The notes beneath the pieces are model-generated. The model ran no database searches. It was not told the origin of the DNA and saw only the letters and a list, made by a program, of their open reading frames with translations. The translations under genes were made by a program, and so were the position numbers. From the NCBI GenBank assembly GCA_029555885.1, contig JAKPQT010000193.1, positions 1-7,591 of the forward strand: a DNA stretch of 7,591 bases, written 5' to 3'. Source of the stretch: Chloroflexota bacterium. GTDB lineage: Bacteria; Chloroflexota; Anaerolineae; CG2-30-64-16. This document shows, piece after piece, positions 6,349 through 7,591 of the stretch (positions are counted from its first letter, which is position 1; every line of letters begins with the position of its first letter).

Positions 6349-7395
6349 ATGTTTGTACCGGCACATAGCCGACGTATAGCGGCCGTTGGCATCGTGGTTT
6401 TGGGCCTGATGTTGAATCTGGCCGGCGCCGTAAGGGCCGCGCCCATCACCGCGACTGATCCGGTGCAAGAAGTCATCGACCGCGCGGTGGCCTGGCTCAA
6501 GACCCAGCAGTTGCCCGACGGCGGCTTCGGCTACAAGGGTAAGAGCAATGCCGCCATGACTGCGGACGTGGTCTATGCCCTCGCCCTTGCAGGCGAGCAG
6601 CCGGATGGACCGGCGTGGACCACGGCAGGCGGTCGCAGTGCGCTCGATGCGCTGGCGGAGCTGGCCCCGGCCTACGTCGGCACTGATGCGGGCCAGGCGG
6701 GCAAAGTCGCACGGGCCGTCAGCCTGGCGGGTGGCGACCCGCGGGCCTTCGGCGGACTGGACCTGATCGCTATCATCGAGGCGGCCTACGATCCGGCGAC
6801 GGGCCGCTACCATCCGAGCTTCGCCTTTCGTCACACACTGGCCGTGGAGGCGCTGCACCGTGCGGGGGTCGAAGTGCCGCCTGCGGCCATCATGGCCCTG
6901 CGGCTGGCGCAACTGCCGGACGGCGGCTGGTTCTGGAGCTTCAACCAGGACGCCGGTGCAGAGCGGAGCGACGTGGACACTACGGGCCGCGTGCTGCTGC
7001 TGCTCGGCGGGTTGCTGGATGTGCGGGATCCGTGCGCATACAGACTGGCGGGCGCGTACCTATCCGGCATGCAACTCCCGGGCGGGTGGAACGACGGCCA
7101 AACCGAGGGTGCGCCCGCAAACGCCAATTCGACCGCCCTGGCGCTTGCAGGGCTGAACGCTGCAGGCATTGACCCGCAGGGCGCCCTGTATCAGAAGGGC
7201 GGCCAGGACGTACGCACGACGCTGTTGACCTTTCAGGAGCCCTCCGGTGCGTTCGTCTATACCCTGGACCCCACTGTGGGACAGGAAGTGCGGGTGATGG
7301 CAACGGCGGAGGCGCTCGTCGCACTGGTTCAGCCGCTCAACGCCGGTAAGGGGACGTGCAAACCGGTCCCTTATTTCCCGATGATCCTGCGCTAG
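6349..7395 (+). CDS. Secreted prenyltransferase/terpene-cyclase-fold repeat protein under B12 riboswitch control; probable cobalamin-binding protein
   Basis: The 348-residue product starts with an N-terminal signal (RR at 8-9, hydrophobic 10-27, likely cleavage after VRA, residue 30). The mature chain has four QW-like repeats: QQLPDGGFGYKG (53-64), AQLPDGGWFWSF (187-198), GMQLPGGWNDG (240-250) and TFQEPSGAFVY (294-304). Helical segments such as TADVVYALALAG and STALALAGLNAAG follow them. This pattern indicates an alpha/alpha toroid as in terpene cyclases, protein prenyltransferases and the N-terminal domain of intrinsic factor/transcobalamin. No cyclase DXDD acid motif is evident. Export plus a B12 riboswitch makes extracytoplasmic cobalamin binding the best hypothesis, not proven. 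Two cysteines (229, 337) could form a disulfide. The tail YFPMILR resembles C-termini I associate with secreted Chloroflexota proteins. ATG 6349 is preferred; in-frame ATG 6322 has GAGG only one base away and lies in the leader hairpin. Confidence 0.8.
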   Translation: MFVPAHSRRIAAVGIVVLGLMLNLAGAVRAAPITATDPVQEVIDRAVAWLKTQQLPDGGFGYKGKSNAAMTADVVYALALAGEQPDGPAWTTAGGRSALDALAELAPAYVGTDAGQAGKVARAVSLAGGDPRAFGGLDLIAIIEAAYDPATGRYHPSFAFRHTLAVEALHRAGVEVPPAAIMALRLAQLPDGGWFWSFNQDAGAERSDVDTTGRVLLLLGGLLDVRDPCAYRLAGAYLSGMQLPGGWNDGQTEGAPANANSTALALAGLNAAGIDPQGALYQKGGQDVRTTLLTFQEPSGAFVYTLDPTVGQEVRVMATAEALVALVQPLNAGKGTCKPVPYFPMILR

Positions 7396-7404
7396 GATGC
7401 ATCA

Positions 7405-7478
7405 CTATCCGAGAGTAGCATAGCCCCTTGTGGGTGCTTTGACGGGCACAAGCCCCTAGGCTACGCGGAAGCGGATAG
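7405..7478 (+). repeat. 74-nt imperfect hairpin between the B12-controlled gene and the next gene
   Basis: Nested complementary blocks: CTATCCG (7405-7411) with CGGATAG (7472-7478); GTAGCATAG (7415-7423) with CTAGGCTAC (7456-7464), one mismatch; TTGTG (7428-7432) with CACAA (7447-7451). They are separated by small internal loops and a 14-nt apical loop. There is no T tract, so it is not a plain terminator. It could be a REP-type element or a structured leader or processing site between two co-transcribed genes. Confidence 0.6.
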
Positions 7479-7509
7479 AGGTTCTCATTTCAATTTGAGG
7501 AGGAAGATC

Positions 7510-7591
7510 GTGTCTCGTCGTCTCAGCCTTGTCGCCCTGGTTGTCCTGGTTCTTGTGGCAGTGGTAGCCCCTGCCCAGGCCCAGGACGCCG
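7510..7591 (+). CDS. N-terminus of an exported protein (only the signal peptide is in the window)
   Basis: A GTG start at 7510 follows an excellent ribosome binding site, GAGGAGG (7497-7503), 6 nt upstream. The 27 visible residues are a textbook signal peptide: SRR at 2-4, hydrophobic 5-20 and cleavage site AQA (22-24) before QDA. The rest is outside the window, so the function cannot be read. It follows the B12-controlled gene by 114 bp on the same strand with no terminator between, so it is probably in the same B12-regulated transcript. It may be a partner of the preceding secreted protein, such as a second cobalamin-binding domain or transporter component; this is a guess from position. 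Both proteins have SRR before the hydrophobic stretch, but neither fully matches the Tat consensus. Confidence 0.75.
   Translation, partial: MSRRLSLVALVVLVLVAVVAPAQAQDA

Noticed and set aside
6197..6379. 60-codon plus-strand frame inside the riboswitch leader
   Set aside because: It covers the expression platform and terminator, has no ribosome binding site, and is fully explained by RNA structure.
6166..6912. 248-codon minus-strand open frame crossing the riboswitch
   Set aside because: It runs through the aptamer end, the terminator and the toroid gene in antisense; there is no domain and no ribosome binding site support.
1..7591. CRISPR array, tRNA, rRNA or insertion sequence
   Set aside because: No regularly spaced direct repeats, tRNA cloverleaf, rRNA signature or transposase was recognised anywhere in the window.

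Overview
The window looks like a high-G+C bacterial chromosome, most likely a member of the Chloroflexota. That placement is inferred from four things: the overall coding style, the TroA-like metal transport proteins, a secreted protein ending in a YFPMILR-type tail, and palindromic or short-repeat intergenic elements. No rRNA or other decisive marker is present.

Layout. (1) Positions 1-959, minus strand: the N-terminal half of the membrane AAA+ protease FtsH, cut by the window edge. Its GTG start has a strong ribosome binding site, and upstream lies an extended -10 promoter with a 14-bp inverted repeat at the expected transcription start. (2) Positions 1176-6014, plus strand: a complete manganese/zinc-type metal uptake locus. 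It runs regulator (MntR/DtxR family), lipoprotein metal-binding receptor (TroA-like), ATPase, and two ABC-3 permeases. A perfect 7-4-7 palindrome matching the DtxR/MntR operator core lies just upstream of the regulator, so the operon is probably shut off by metal-loaded MntR. Both permeases carry a C-terminal extension resembling a DtxR-type winged helix, and a long inverted repeat lies between them. (3) Positions 6038-6348: a sigma-70-type promoter, a compact cobalamin (B12) riboswitch and an intrinsic terminator. The switching parts can be read directly: a P13 hairpin whose loop complements loop L5, and an antiterminator overlapping the terminator stem. (4) Positions 6349-7395: a secreted protein of prenyltransferase/terpene-cyclase-like (alpha/alpha toroid) repeats. 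Under B12 control, this most plausibly acts as an extracytoplasmic cobalamin-binding protein of the intrinsic factor/transcobalamin type. (5) Positions 7396-7591: a long imperfect hairpin, then the signal peptide of another exported protein cut by the window edge.

The genes form two nutrient-acquisition units. One imports transition metal under metalloregulator control. The other is probably the start of a B12 capture or import unit under riboswitch control. The most interesting material is the second unit: a readable B12 switch controlling an intrinsic-factor-like toroid, followed by a second secreted protein.
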